Assembly: GCF_000024085.1 (NCBI RefSeq)
Contig: NC_013166.1
Span: 930,001 to 994,000, forward strand
Reading direction: 5' to 3'
DNA length: 64,000 bases
Source of the DNA: Kangiella koreensis DSM 16069
GTDB taxonomy: Bacteria > Pseudomonadota > Gammaproteobacteria > Enterobacterales > Kangiellaceae
Shown here one piece after another: positions 19,988-27,034 of this stretch; the first letter of the stretch is position 1, and every line of letters starts with the position of its first letter. Below the pieces are notes generated by a model, which was not told where the DNA came from, did not search any database, and worked only from the letters and a program-made list of their open reading frames with translations. Both the position numbers and the translations under genes were made by a program.

Positions 19988-20608
19988 CTAAGCTCTTTTT
20001 GATTGCTTAGATTTCAGTACTGATTGAAGGGCAGGGCCTTTAAGCAGACTTTTAGGCCAAACCAGACCTAATATCACGCCCTGTACGAAACCAATGATAT
20101 GAGACTCTTCCACAACGGCACCGCCTAGCCAATTATCATACTCTGATTGAACCCCCATTATTTGAGGCAGAAATATTTTGACTGCGACAATAATCAACAA
20201 TAAACCGCTGAGCTTAACTCCCAGTCGTAATTCAGCTGTGGCGCAAGCGGCAATCAGGCCATATAAAGCTCCCGACATTCCAACATAATGAACAATATGT
20301 GGAGTCCATAAATGCATCGCCAAGATATTGACGAAATACAGCAGAAGAACCCAGCTAATCCAGTAAGACATTTTCAGCAAAGGTTGGAAAATGAAACTGA
20401 TCAGCCACAGGCTGGCAAGATTCATTAATGTATGCCAGCCGCCAAGGTGGACCAGATTGGCAGTGATTAGTCGCCACCATTGGCCCTCCTCAACTAAGAC
20501 CCGGTCATAAGCCAACCATAAGTTAGATTTGGGCAAAAGCAAGTAGCTGATAATGCATATATGACTTATGGTCAATGCAAATGCGTATTTTCGTAGAAAT
20601 TGGTTCAT
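19988..20608 (-). CDS. Rhomboid-family intramembrane protease, rhombosortase-like
   Basis: A 206-residue protein with about six membrane segments. The catalytic serine is in YVGMSGALYGL and the histidine in ESHIIGFVQG; the HLGGWHTLMNLASLWL loop-helix also fits. Its compact size and the ESHxxG motif suggest the rhombosortase branch, which processes substrates carrying a C-terminal GlyGly-CTERM tail. I found no protein with such a tail in the window, so substrates would be elsewhere. It is divergent from the small-peptide cassette that starts at 20833, with a 224-base AT-rich gap between them. Confidence 0.75.
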   Translation of the reverse strand: MNQFLRKYAFALTISHICIISYLLLPKSNLWLAYDRVLVEEGQWWRLITANLVHLGGWHTLMNLASLWLISFIFQPLLKMSYWISWVLLLYFVNILAMHLWTPHIVHYVGMSGALYGLIAACATAELRLGVKLSGLLLIIVAVKIFLPQIMGVQSEYDNWLGGAVVEESHIIGFVQGVILGLVWPKSLLKGPALQSVLKSKQSKRA

Positions 20609-20832
20609 AAAATATTTTTATCAAATGTAAAATTTAGTTCACACTTTTAATAATCAACTGTGGCTAAAATTTGTACAGGTAAAATGGATTGCAAAAATGA
20701 CACTTGTAAATAAATTCTTTTAAAAACAATCATTTACGTGGTACATGCTATGCAATTTGTTTTTCTTAATGCTATGTGAGTAAATTCTATAGGCTTTTTT
20801 TTACTAAATCACTCAATAAAGAGGAAAATATT

Positions 20833-20988
20833 ATGTTTGAAACTATCGCTATGATCTGCTATTTATCTATCTCAGAGCCACAAACTTTTGAAGCTCCTGT
20901 GTTCGAGCAAGCACCAATCACCAGCGTATTCACTGGTGGACCTGGTGGTGAACCAGGTGATGACCCAACAAAAGAGAAAGAGAATTGA
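20833..20988 (+). CDS. Small unknown peptide with Gly/Pro-rich acidic tail
   Basis: A 51-residue ORF. I start it at 20833 rather than an earlier in-frame ATG at 20776 because AGAGGA lies about 8 bases upstream. The N-terminal third is mildly hydrophobic (MFETIAMICYLSIS); the rest is acidic and ends TSVFTGGPGGEPGDDPTKEK. The DNA of the glycine-proline part folds into a perfect 7-bp hairpin (20940-20958). Its TGA stop overlaps the TTG start of the next gene. I do not recognise it. It could be a precursor peptide or a small regulatory protein; no known leader motif is certain. Confidence 0.6.
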   Translation: MFETIAMICYLSISEPQTFEAPVFEQAPITSVFTGGPGGEPGDDPTKEKEN

Positions 20989-21581
20989 TAGAAAGCATTA
21001 TCAACAATTTTAGTATTAACAATCTAGTCAGCGACATTTTCATGATGTCGCTGCTGGGTTGTGTATTTTTGCACTTGCTGTTTACAAAGCAAAAAAGATT
21101 GGTTTCTTTTTCAATTGCGCTCCTGCTAATTCAGTTTATGAACTGGAATTTAGTGCCCTATTTATGGAATCACGAACACGGAATGTTTATGTGGTACATA
21201 TCTTGGATGGTCACGGATATATTGATCTTGTTATATGTTGCCTACAAGGCAGTGGTAACTGGGAGAGTCTTAAAAGAAGAGTTTGCTGTAAGTGTCGTTA
21301 CTTCAATAGCCATAACTGTGAATATATTGAGATTTATAGAAAGACACTACACCAGCTTCGATTTCATAAAAGAGCTACAGGTATACACTATGCCTGCCGT
21401 TAACATCTGCATCATATTAGCTTTATTAACACCAGTGGTTAAACAACTGGTGGTAACTTTAGGAAGAAAAATCAATGGCATTACTATTTTTGGCCTACGG
21501 TTTAGTGTTAGCAGCGTTCGCAGCAGCGCTGTTTTGGCTAATCCTGAGAGCTTATCGCGGACGAATAGACGTTCCTTATGA
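20985..21581 (+). CDS. Unknown multi-pass membrane protein
   Basis: A 198-residue protein with about five predicted membrane helices (about 18-34, 38-56, 66-88, 98-116, 133-155). It begins with TTG overlapping the stop of the 51-residue peptide gene, so translation is probably coupled. I see no family motif. The last 35 or so residues lie where the next gene already runs in another frame (overlap of 107 bases) and look like low-constraint sequence, so the functional part may end near residue 165. The unit appears to be one transcript with the peptide and the following membrane protein. Confidence 0.6.
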   Translation: MIESIINNFSINNLVSDIFMMSLLGCVFLHLLFTKQKRLVSFSIALLLIQFMNWNLVPYLWNHEHGMFMWYISWMVTDILILLYVAYKAVVTGRVLKEEFAVSVVTSIAITVNILRFIERHYTSFDFIKELQVYTMPAVNICIILALLTPVVKQLVVTLGRKINGITIFGLRFSVSSVRSSAVLANPESLSRTNRRSL

Positions 21582-21867
21582 TGAGTATTCGCTGGATAGC
21601 GAATATGAATCTGACGGCAACGTAATTGATCTATCGGCTTTTAAGCGAGCTGATATGATTGGTTTGCGCTTGCTTCAGGAATACTCACAGATAGAATCAA
21701 GCAACTTGCCTGAGAAGGACAAGCTGCGTGAGATTTTATTGTGGAACCAAAAACTACAAGAGTTTGAAAGAAATAATAGAAGAATTATTCAATCTCGTGG
21801 TTTCTTAAAGCCAATTCAATTACAGAGCACTAAAGCGCCAAGCCCAACTGAGTTCTCCAGAACTTAG
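21475..21867 (+). CDS. Unknown small single-pass membrane protein
   Basis: A 130-residue protein with one N-terminal membrane helix (about 3-25) followed by a soluble, charged, helical region. The ATG has an AGGAAG site about 9 bases upstream, which supports this start despite the 107-base overlap with the preceding gene. No family recognised. The positive-inside pattern (RAYRGR after the helix) puts the C-terminal part in the cytoplasm. It is the last gene of a three-gene cassette that ends at a strong terminator. Confidence 0.6.
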   Translation: MALLFLAYGLVLAAFAAALFWLILRAYRGRIDVPYDEYSLDSEYESDGNVIDLSAFKRADMIGLRLLQEYSQIESSNLPEKDKLREILLWNQKLQEFERNNRRIIQSRGFLKPIQLQSTKAPSPTEFSRT

Positions 21868-21894
21868 TACCATCACAAAATATCAGAGCATAAA

Positions 21895-21918
21895 AAAGGC
21901 CTGCGAATGCAGGCCTTT
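21895..21918. terminator. Bidirectional-looking intrinsic terminator
   Basis: A 10-bp perfect stem (AAAGGCCTGC / GCAGGCCTTT) with a GAAT loop, preceded by A residues and followed by a T-rich stretch, between the membrane-protein cassette and the convergent regulator gene. Confidence 0.8.
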
Positions 21919-21975
21919 GGTTTATCTATCTATTACTAAAATCACTAAGCACTTAGTCGAGCATCATAAATATGC

Positions 21976-22365
21976 TTACTTCAGGTTGGCGATCCGAACC
22001 CCGAGTTCTTCTTTGCTACTGTTAGCGCGGTAGTTAGAAAGAATCAGTTCAGCTTTTTCCTCTGGGGAGAGGTTAATGCCACGAGTAGTTGATAGAGACT
22101 CTACCAAGGCAATGATTTTTCCTAAAGTGTCGACTTCTGACCCATAGTCGACCTGAGTGTAATATTCACTCATCGGTACTAAAGACAGTCGATACCCTAA
22201 TGCTCTAGCTAAACCATCGATTTTATGAACACCCGGATCGGACGTTTTACCCTCTAAAATACGATAAATGGTTGATTGGCTAATATGAGCCTTATGCTGC
22301 ATGGAATAGTCTGTTTCACCCAGACTTTGCATGAGTTGTTTTAACTGATCAATTATTTCGCTCAT
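21976..22365 (-). CDS. XRE-family helix-turn-helix transcriptional regulator
   Basis: A 129-residue protein with a Cro/C1-type DNA-binding domain at about 5-60; the recognition helix region is HISQSTIYRILEGKTSDP. The C-terminal part (YGSEVDTLGKIIALVESLS to the end) is helical and may mediate dimerisation. No toxin gene lies next to it, so a toxin-antitoxin role is not supported. It reads away from the 643-base gene-free stretch that holds the candidate small RNA, so it could regulate its own promoter or that RNA; this is only positional inference. Confidence 0.8.
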   Translation of the reverse strand: MSEIIDQLKQLMQSLGETDYSMQHKAHISQSTIYRILEGKTSDPGVHKIDGLARALGYRLSLVPMSEYYTQVDYGSEVDTLGKIIALVESLSTTRGINLSPEEKAELILSNYRANSSKEELGVRIANLK

Positions 22366-22495
22366 TGAGATTTCCTAAAAAAGATGCAAATTCGGTTTGA
22401 TTTGTATGCATATTTGCATTATTATTTAAACCAAGTTCTGAAATGCATTCGATAGCTATTTGTATCACAGAGTGAATCACAAATAAAGTAATGAA

Positions 22496-22604
22496 TTGTA
22501 TTGAGGCGAAAGTTTCTATTTCAGAAGAGCGGTAGTAACCGCAACCAGTTTTCCTTCAGCTATATGGTGGGATTTGGCCGAGACAAGTTCTCGGCTTTTT
22601 TTTG
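22496..22604 (+). ncRNA. Candidate small RNA ending in an intrinsic terminator
   Basis: In the 643-base gap between the XRE gene and sulP there is a textbook terminator with no gene before it: GCCGAGA / TCTCGGC stem (22577-22595), 5-base loop, eight T. Upstream lies a second perfect hairpin, GCGGT-AGTA-ACCGC (22529-22542), and before that a weak promoter (TTGTAT at 22460, 18 bases, TAAAGT at 22484). A transcript of about 105 bases with two hairpins and a U-run is the usual shape of an Hfq-type sRNA. The 71-codon frame crossing this region (22501-22716) looks non-coding. Start point is a guess. Confidence 0.4.
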
Positions 22605-23008
22605 TCTGAAATTAATGAGTTACACTCTATTTAGTACTCAATATGTTTTGTTGATAGTCGGTGCTCTCTGGGAATGTCTTACTACTGCTTTGGCGGTGTT
22701 AGACGGTAGGAGTTAGGCTAACACAACATTTTTAAGTCGAATCTGCTTTATTATTTCCATTACAGAACTACGTATATTCATATTTGACTCAAATTAAGTC
22801 AATTTGTAATCAATGCATTGGGCTGGTAAACTCCGCGCTCTTTTTTGCCAGATACCGAGTTCCCATGCTCATTAGTCCGCCATAGCGCATACTTTGTCCT
22901 AAGGTAACAGCCCTTGTTACCGCTCCAACTCGCCGCTGGCTGCGAGTACTTCCTATTGAGTTTTTATAACAACTTAATTGTTGCTGTTCTTATTTTACGG
23001 TTATTACA
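22605..23008 (+). promoter_or_regulatory. Long structured leader before the SulP transporter gene
   Basis: This 404-base stretch has no plausible gene. The part next to sulP holds two neighbouring perfect hairpins, GGTAACA/TGTTACC (22903-22921) and CTCGC/GCGAG (22929-22946), and further upstream a possible CTGG/CCAG pairing (about 22823-22851). Such a dense leader before an anion transporter could be a riboswitch or other cis-regulator, but I cannot match it to a known class. Confidence 0.35.
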
Positions 23009-24499
23009 ATGTTACAAACTATCAAAAGAGACTGGTTCTCAAACATCAGAGGCGATCTGCTTGCCGGTTTAGTGGTAGCGCTGGCTTTAATTCCAGAAGC
23101 AATTGCCTTTTCAATTCTTGCCGAAGTAGACCCTAAAATTGGCTTATATGCCTCTTTCTGCATTGCAGTCATTATCGCCTTTGTCGGCGGTCGTCCGGGT
23201 ATGATATCAGCAGCAACTGGCGCCATGGCCTTGCTAATGGTAACGCTAGTCAAAGAGCATGGCCTTCAATATTTGTTAGCTGCTACAGTGCTGACTGGTA
23301 TTTTGCAGATATTAGCTGGCTATTTGCGCCTTGATGGATTGATGCGCTTTGTCTCTCGTTCAGTGGTGACTGGCTTTGTGAATGCCCTGGCCATATTGAT
23401 TTTTATGGCTCAAGTTCCAGAGTTGATTGATGTAACCTGGCATGTTTACGCAGTGGCAGCTGTCGGTCTTGGCATAATCTATCTGTTTCCATTGATTCCA
23501 GTGATTGGAAAAATCATTCCTTCGCCTTTAATTTGTATTGTCGGGCTGACCATTGCGGTTGTGGCTTTAGGTTGGGAAATTCCTAACGTTGGTAGCAAAG
23601 GTGAGCTACCCGACACCCTGCCAATATTCTTATGGCCAGATGTCCCATTGAACCTTGAAACTTTGATGATTATCTTTCCAACATCTGCCGCATTAGCGGT
23701 AGTCGGTTTGCTGGAATCATTGATGACAGCGGGAATTGTTGATGATTTAACCGATACTCAAAGTAATAAAAACCGTGAGTGCAAAGGACAAGGCATAGCC
23801 AATATTGGTGCTGGCTTAATGGGTGGCATGGCAGGCTGCGCCATGATTGGCCAATCAGTGATTAATGTTAAGTCTGGCGGACGCGGTCGCTTGTCGACTT
23901 TTGTGGCTGGTGTGGTATTAATAATATTGGTCGTCTTTCTTGATGAATGGATCAGTTTAATCCCAATGGCAGCATTGGTTGCAGTTATGGTTATGGTCTC
24001 TATTGGTACCTTCTCTTGGTCTTCAATTAAGGACATGAAGAAACACCCAATGTCTACCAACCTGGTAATGGTCGCCACTGTTGTGGTAGTTGTTATTACG
24101 CATAATCTGGCAATTGGAGTATTTGTCGGAGTCTTGATGGCCTCTTTATTCTTTGCCAACAAGATTGCTCGCTTTATGGTCATCAAACGGGATAATGATA
24201 AAGATCTTAGCGCTCGCCATTACGAAGTTATCGGGCAAGTTTTCTTTGCATCCTCGGAAAAGTTCCTAGGATCATTTGATTTTAAAGAAGCCATTGAGGA
24301 AGTGACCATTGATTTAACGCACGCACACTTCTGGGATATCACTGCGGTTGGAGCATTGGATAATGTCGTCATCAAATTCCGTCGCGAAGGTACGCAGGTT
24401 AATGTCATAGGTTTGAACGAAGCTTCGAAAACGGTTGTCGATAAATTTAGTGTTTATGATGATCCTGAAGAAGTTGAAAAACTTATGTCTGGGCATTAG
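23009..24499 (+). CDS. SulP/SLC26-family anion transporter with STAS domain
   Basis: A 496-residue protein: a transmembrane SulP domain (about 10-390, starting with GDLLAGLVVALALIPEAIAFS) and a C-terminal cytoplasmic STAS domain (about 405-490; HAHFWDITAVGALD around the usual phosphorylation position). The family moves sulfate, bicarbonate or other anions, often with Na+ or H+. A universal stress protein gene follows 23 bases later, a pairing often seen for SulP genes thought to carry bicarbonate. Substrate is not readable here; a sulfate role is tempting because of the sulfation locus 7 kb away, but that locus has its own sulfate-type permease. Confidence 0.87.
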   Translation: MLQTIKRDWFSNIRGDLLAGLVVALALIPEAIAFSILAEVDPKIGLYASFCIAVIIAFVGGRPGMISAATGAMALLMVTLVKEHGLQYLLAATVLTGILQILAGYLRLDGLMRFVSRSVVTGFVNALAILIFMAQVPELIDVTWHVYAVAAVGLGIIYLFPLIPVIGKIIPSPLICIVGLTIAVVALGWEIPNVGSKGELPDTLPIFLWPDVPLNLETLMIIFPTSAALAVVGLLESLMTAGIVDDLTDTQSNKNRECKGQGIANIGAGLMGGMAGCAMIGQSVINVKSGGRGRLSTFVAGVVLIILVVFLDEWISLIPMAALVAVMVMVSIGTFSWSSIKDMKKHPMSTNLVMVATVVVVVITHNLAIGVFVGVLMASLFFANKIARFMVIKRDNDKDLSARHYEVIGQVFFASSEKFLGSFDFKEAIEEVTIDLTHAHFWDITAVGALDNVVIKFRREGTQVNVIGLNEASKTVVDKFSVYDDPEEVEKLMSGH

Positions 24500-24522
24500 T
24501 CTGCATAGATGAGGAGAATGGA

Positions 24523-25374
24523 ATGAAAAATATAATTGCCTGTATTGATGGTTCAGCCATGTCAGCTTCTGTGTGTGATGCAGCGGCTTGGGCGAGTAAC
24601 AAACTTGAAGCACCCTTAAATTTGCTTCATGTGCTAGAAAAAACAGTCAGTCCCGAAAATGAAAACCTGTCAGGTTCAATTGGGTTGGGCGCAAGAGAGG
24701 CTTTGCTGGAGCAATTAACTGAGCTCGATGAGAAGCGAAGCCGTATAGCGCTAGAGCATGGTAAGCATATGCTTGAAGACGCGCGTCAGCGAGCTGTGGA
24801 GCAGGGTGCTGATGAGGTGTTTATGCAACAGCGTCATGGCAGCTTGCTTGAATCATTGACAGAACTTGAGTCTGATATGAGGCTATTGGTGTTAGGCCGC
24901 TTAGGTGAAGACCATGATGCCTCAGCGCATACCATTGGCTCACAACTGGAAAGTGTTATTCGTGCCATGCATGTTCCGATTCTGGTTGCGGTAGGCGAGT
25001 TTAAAGCACCCAAGAATTACATGATTGCCTACGACGGCAGTGACATTGCCAATAAAGCCATTGAGCGTGTTGCCGCCAGTCCTTTATTGAAAGGATTGGA
25101 AGGGCATATTGTTATGGTCGGTGATGATAACGACAAGAACAACCAAGCCCTAAATCAAGCTACTGATATTTTGAGAAAGCATGGCCACAATGTTCAGTCG
25201 GCACTAGTTCAAGGCGAGGTTATCGAAGGGTTAAAAGCCTATCGGCAAAAGGCTGGTATCGAAATGATGATCATGGGTGCTTACGGCCATTCACGCGTTC
25301 GCCAGTTCTTCCTCGGCAGCAACACCCAGACCATGATCAGCAACAGTAATATTCCACTTATCCTGTTGAGATAA
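24523..25374 (+). CDS. Universal stress protein, tandem UspA domains
   Basis: A 283-residue protein built of two Usp domains (about 1-150 and 160-283). The second ends with the ATP-binding type motif MGAYGHSRVRQFFLGSNTQTM, the first with LVLGRLGEDHDASAHTIGSQ. GAGGAG lies about 6 bases before the ATG. It is cotranscribed with the SulP transporter and may modulate it; family function is broadly stress-related and often unclear. Confidence 0.88.
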   Translation: MKNIIACIDGSAMSASVCDAAAWASNKLEAPLNLLHVLEKTVSPENENLSGSIGLGAREALLEQLTELDEKRSRIALEHGKHMLEDARQRAVEQGADEVFMQQRHGSLLESLTELESDMRLLVLGRLGEDHDASAHTIGSQLESVIRAMHVPILVAVGEFKAPKNYMIAYDGSDIANKAIERVAASPLLKGLEGHIVMVGDDNDKNNQALNQATDILRKHGHNVQSALVQGEVIEGLKAYRQKAGIEMMIMGAYGHSRVRQFFLGSNTQTMISNSNIPLILLR

Positions 25375-25525
25375 AATCTACTGCGCTAAGTTGCCTTCTT
25401 AAAAACGCTACTTGCACAAGCCAGTAGCGTTATTCGTATTATTTTCCTGCATCACAATTTAGAAATCCCAACTACGCCTAACCAATTGTGCCTACATAGT
25501 GGCTACATGACTTTTATATCAGGCA

Positions 25526-25557
25526 ATAAAAAAGGCCTTACATTGCTGTAAGGCCTT
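25526..25557 (-). terminator. Intrinsic terminator of the tRNA-Asn gene
   Basis: On the minus strand, 8 bases after the tRNA end, an 11-bp perfect stem (AAGGCCTTACA / TGTAAGGCCTT) with a 4-base loop is followed by a T run. Confidence 0.9.
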
Positions 25558-25564
25558 CAGAATT

Positions 25565-25640
25565 TGGCTCCCCCTGCTGGACTCGAACCAGCGACATATG
25601 GATTAACAGTCCACCGTTCTACCAACTGAACTAAGGGGGA
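25565..25640 (-). tRNA. tRNA-Asn (GTT)
   Basis: A complete 76-base cloverleaf with encoded CCA. The acceptor stem pairs TCCCCCT with AGGGGGA, the discriminator is G, the T-loop is GGTTCGAGTCC and the anticodon loop CTGTTAA gives anticodon GTT, decoding AAC and AAU as asparagine. It has its own strong promoter and terminator, so it is a single-gene transcription unit. Confidence 0.97.
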
Positions 25641-25678
25641 ATTATTCGCTCGTCACTTTGTGTGCTGAACGGGGCGAG

Positions 25679-25707
25679 ATAATAGACATATTTCGCTTAA
25701 CGGTCAA
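25679..25707 (-). promoter_or_regulatory. Strong sigma-70 promoter of tRNA-Asn
   Basis: On the minus strand TTGACC and TATTAT are separated by exactly 17 bases, with a G+C-rich discriminator (CTCGCCCCG) after the -10, as expected for a stringently controlled stable-RNA promoter. It lies about 39 bases upstream of the tRNA. Confidence 0.8.
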
Positions 25708-25732
25708 CACCCAAGTGATGATTTTTTTAAAT

Positions 25733-26911
25733 TTAGGCCATTTTTCTGAGTCTTACGATGGCTTCCTCTAGTGTGTCCATGCTGGCGGCATAGGATAAGC
25801 GCAAGTGGCCAGGGGCCCCGAACGCAGAGCCAGGCACTAGTGCCAAGTCAACTTTTTCGATAAGCAGTTCAGCAAAATCCAGATCAGATTCACAGCCGTG
25901 TTTATCTATCAAGCCCTGCATATTGGGGAAGGCATAAAAGGTACCGTCACTGGGTAAGCAGGTGACGCCTTCGATACTATTTAAAGCATCAACAAGGTAG
26001 TCATGACGTCTTTTGAAGGCTGCGAGCATTGGTTTAATACAGGATTGGTCGCCGGCCAATGCCGCGGTTGCTGCTGCCTGACTTGGGGCCGCTGGATTGG
26101 AAGTGCTTTGCGATTGAATCTTTTTCATAGCACCAATCAAATCTGCAGGGCCGCCCGCATAGCCAATCCGCCAGCCGGTCATGGCGTAGGCTTTGGAAAC
26201 ACCATTCAATACCACCGTTCTGTCGTACAGTTCTGGACAGACATTCAGAATGTTGACGAATGGTTGTTCGGTCCAAAGAATATGCTCATACATATCGTCA
26301 GTGGCTACTACAATATTAGGAAACTCAAGCAAAACGTCTGCCAAGGCTTTGAGTTCTTCTTTACTGTAGGCAACGCCCGTCGGATTGCTTGGGCTGTTGA
26401 TAACAAACAATTTGGTTTTGTCGGTAATGGCGTTTCGCAACTGCTCTGGAGTAATTTTCAGGTGCTGCTCAATGGTGGTTTCGATAATAACGGGTTTACC
26501 ACCTGCCAGAATTGCCATGTCAGGATAGGAAACCCAGTATGGGGCAGGGATAATGACCTCATCACCGTCATTAATGAGCGCCTGGCAAAGGTTGTAAAAA
26601 CTCTGTTTGCCCCCACATGATACAAGGATCTGGTTGGCTTGATAATCAAGGTTATTATCGCGCTTGAACTTGTCGATAACGGCCTGTTTAAGCTCGGGTG
26701 TACCATCGACAGGCGTGTACTTGGTTGCGCCGCCTTTGATGGCCTCAATGGCAGCTTGCTTAATGTGCTCCGGTGTATCAAAGTCGGGTTCACCCGTACC
26801 CAAGCCCACGATCGGACGCCCCTGAGCTTTAAGCTCTTTGGCTTTTGCTGCCACCGCAAGCGTTGGTGATGGTTTAACCAGTTTTACACGTTCGGAAAGT
26901 TGAATAGCCAC
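25733..26911 (-). CDS. aspC: Aspartate aminotransferase (class I, PLP)
   Basis: A 392-residue aminotransferase of the subgroup found in Pseudomonas, Thermus and Rhizobium. Features: VGLGTGEPDFDTPEHI near the N-terminus, the NPTGVAY turn, and the PLP lysine in NGVSKAYAMTGWRIGY. It converts aspartate and 2-oxoglutarate to oxaloacetate and glutamate; some members also accept prephenate. It is divergent from uvrB with a 123-base gap. Aspartate specificity is by family resemblance. Confidence 0.9.
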   Translation of the reverse strand: MAIQLSERVKLVKPSPTLAVAAKAKELKAQGRPIVGLGTGEPDFDTPEHIKQAAIEAIKGGATKYTPVDGTPELKQAVIDKFKRDNNLDYQANQILVSCGGKQSFYNLCQALINDGDEVIIPAPYWVSYPDMAILAGGKPVIIETTIEQHLKITPEQLRNAITDKTKLFVINSPSNPTGVAYSKEELKALADVLLEFPNIVVATDDMYEHILWTEQPFVNILNVCPELYDRTVVLNGVSKAYAMTGWRIGYAGGPADLIGAMKKIQSQSTSNPAAPSQAAATAALAGDQSCIKPMLAAFKRRHDYLVDALNSIEGVTCLPSDGTFYAFPNMQGLIDKHGCESDLDFAELLIEKVDLALVPGSAFGAPGHLRLSYAASMDTLEEAIVRLRKMA

Positions 26912-27034
26912 CGTATCCCCTTAATTTGTTTGATCGATGTTGAGTGTGCGAGAATATCTGGCAATGATACTCCAACTTTTTCGCCCACCCAAGTTTTACA
27001 AGCGTAGTTTTACAAGAGTGTATAAGTAACAGTC

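Noticed and set aside
20833..20988. Small Gly-Gly containing peptide as substrate of the adjacent rhombosortase-like protease
   Set aside because: GlyGly-CTERM substrates need a hydrophobic helix and basic end after the glycines; here the tail is acidic and soluble.
21976..22365. Toxin-antitoxin pair involving the XRE protein
   Set aside because: No toxin-sized partner gene on either side in the same direction.
22529..22540. Second ops-like site in the candidate sRNA (GCGGTAG core)
   Set aside because: Only 7 contiguous bases match ops and the important CGTG end is absent; the match is explained by the GCGGT/ACCGC hairpin.
26003..26620. Long open frame opposite the aspartate aminotransferase gene
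   Set aside because: It lies wholly antisense to an intact, well conserved enzyme gene, has a cysteine/tryptophan-rich composition typical of antisense translation and no recognisable domain.
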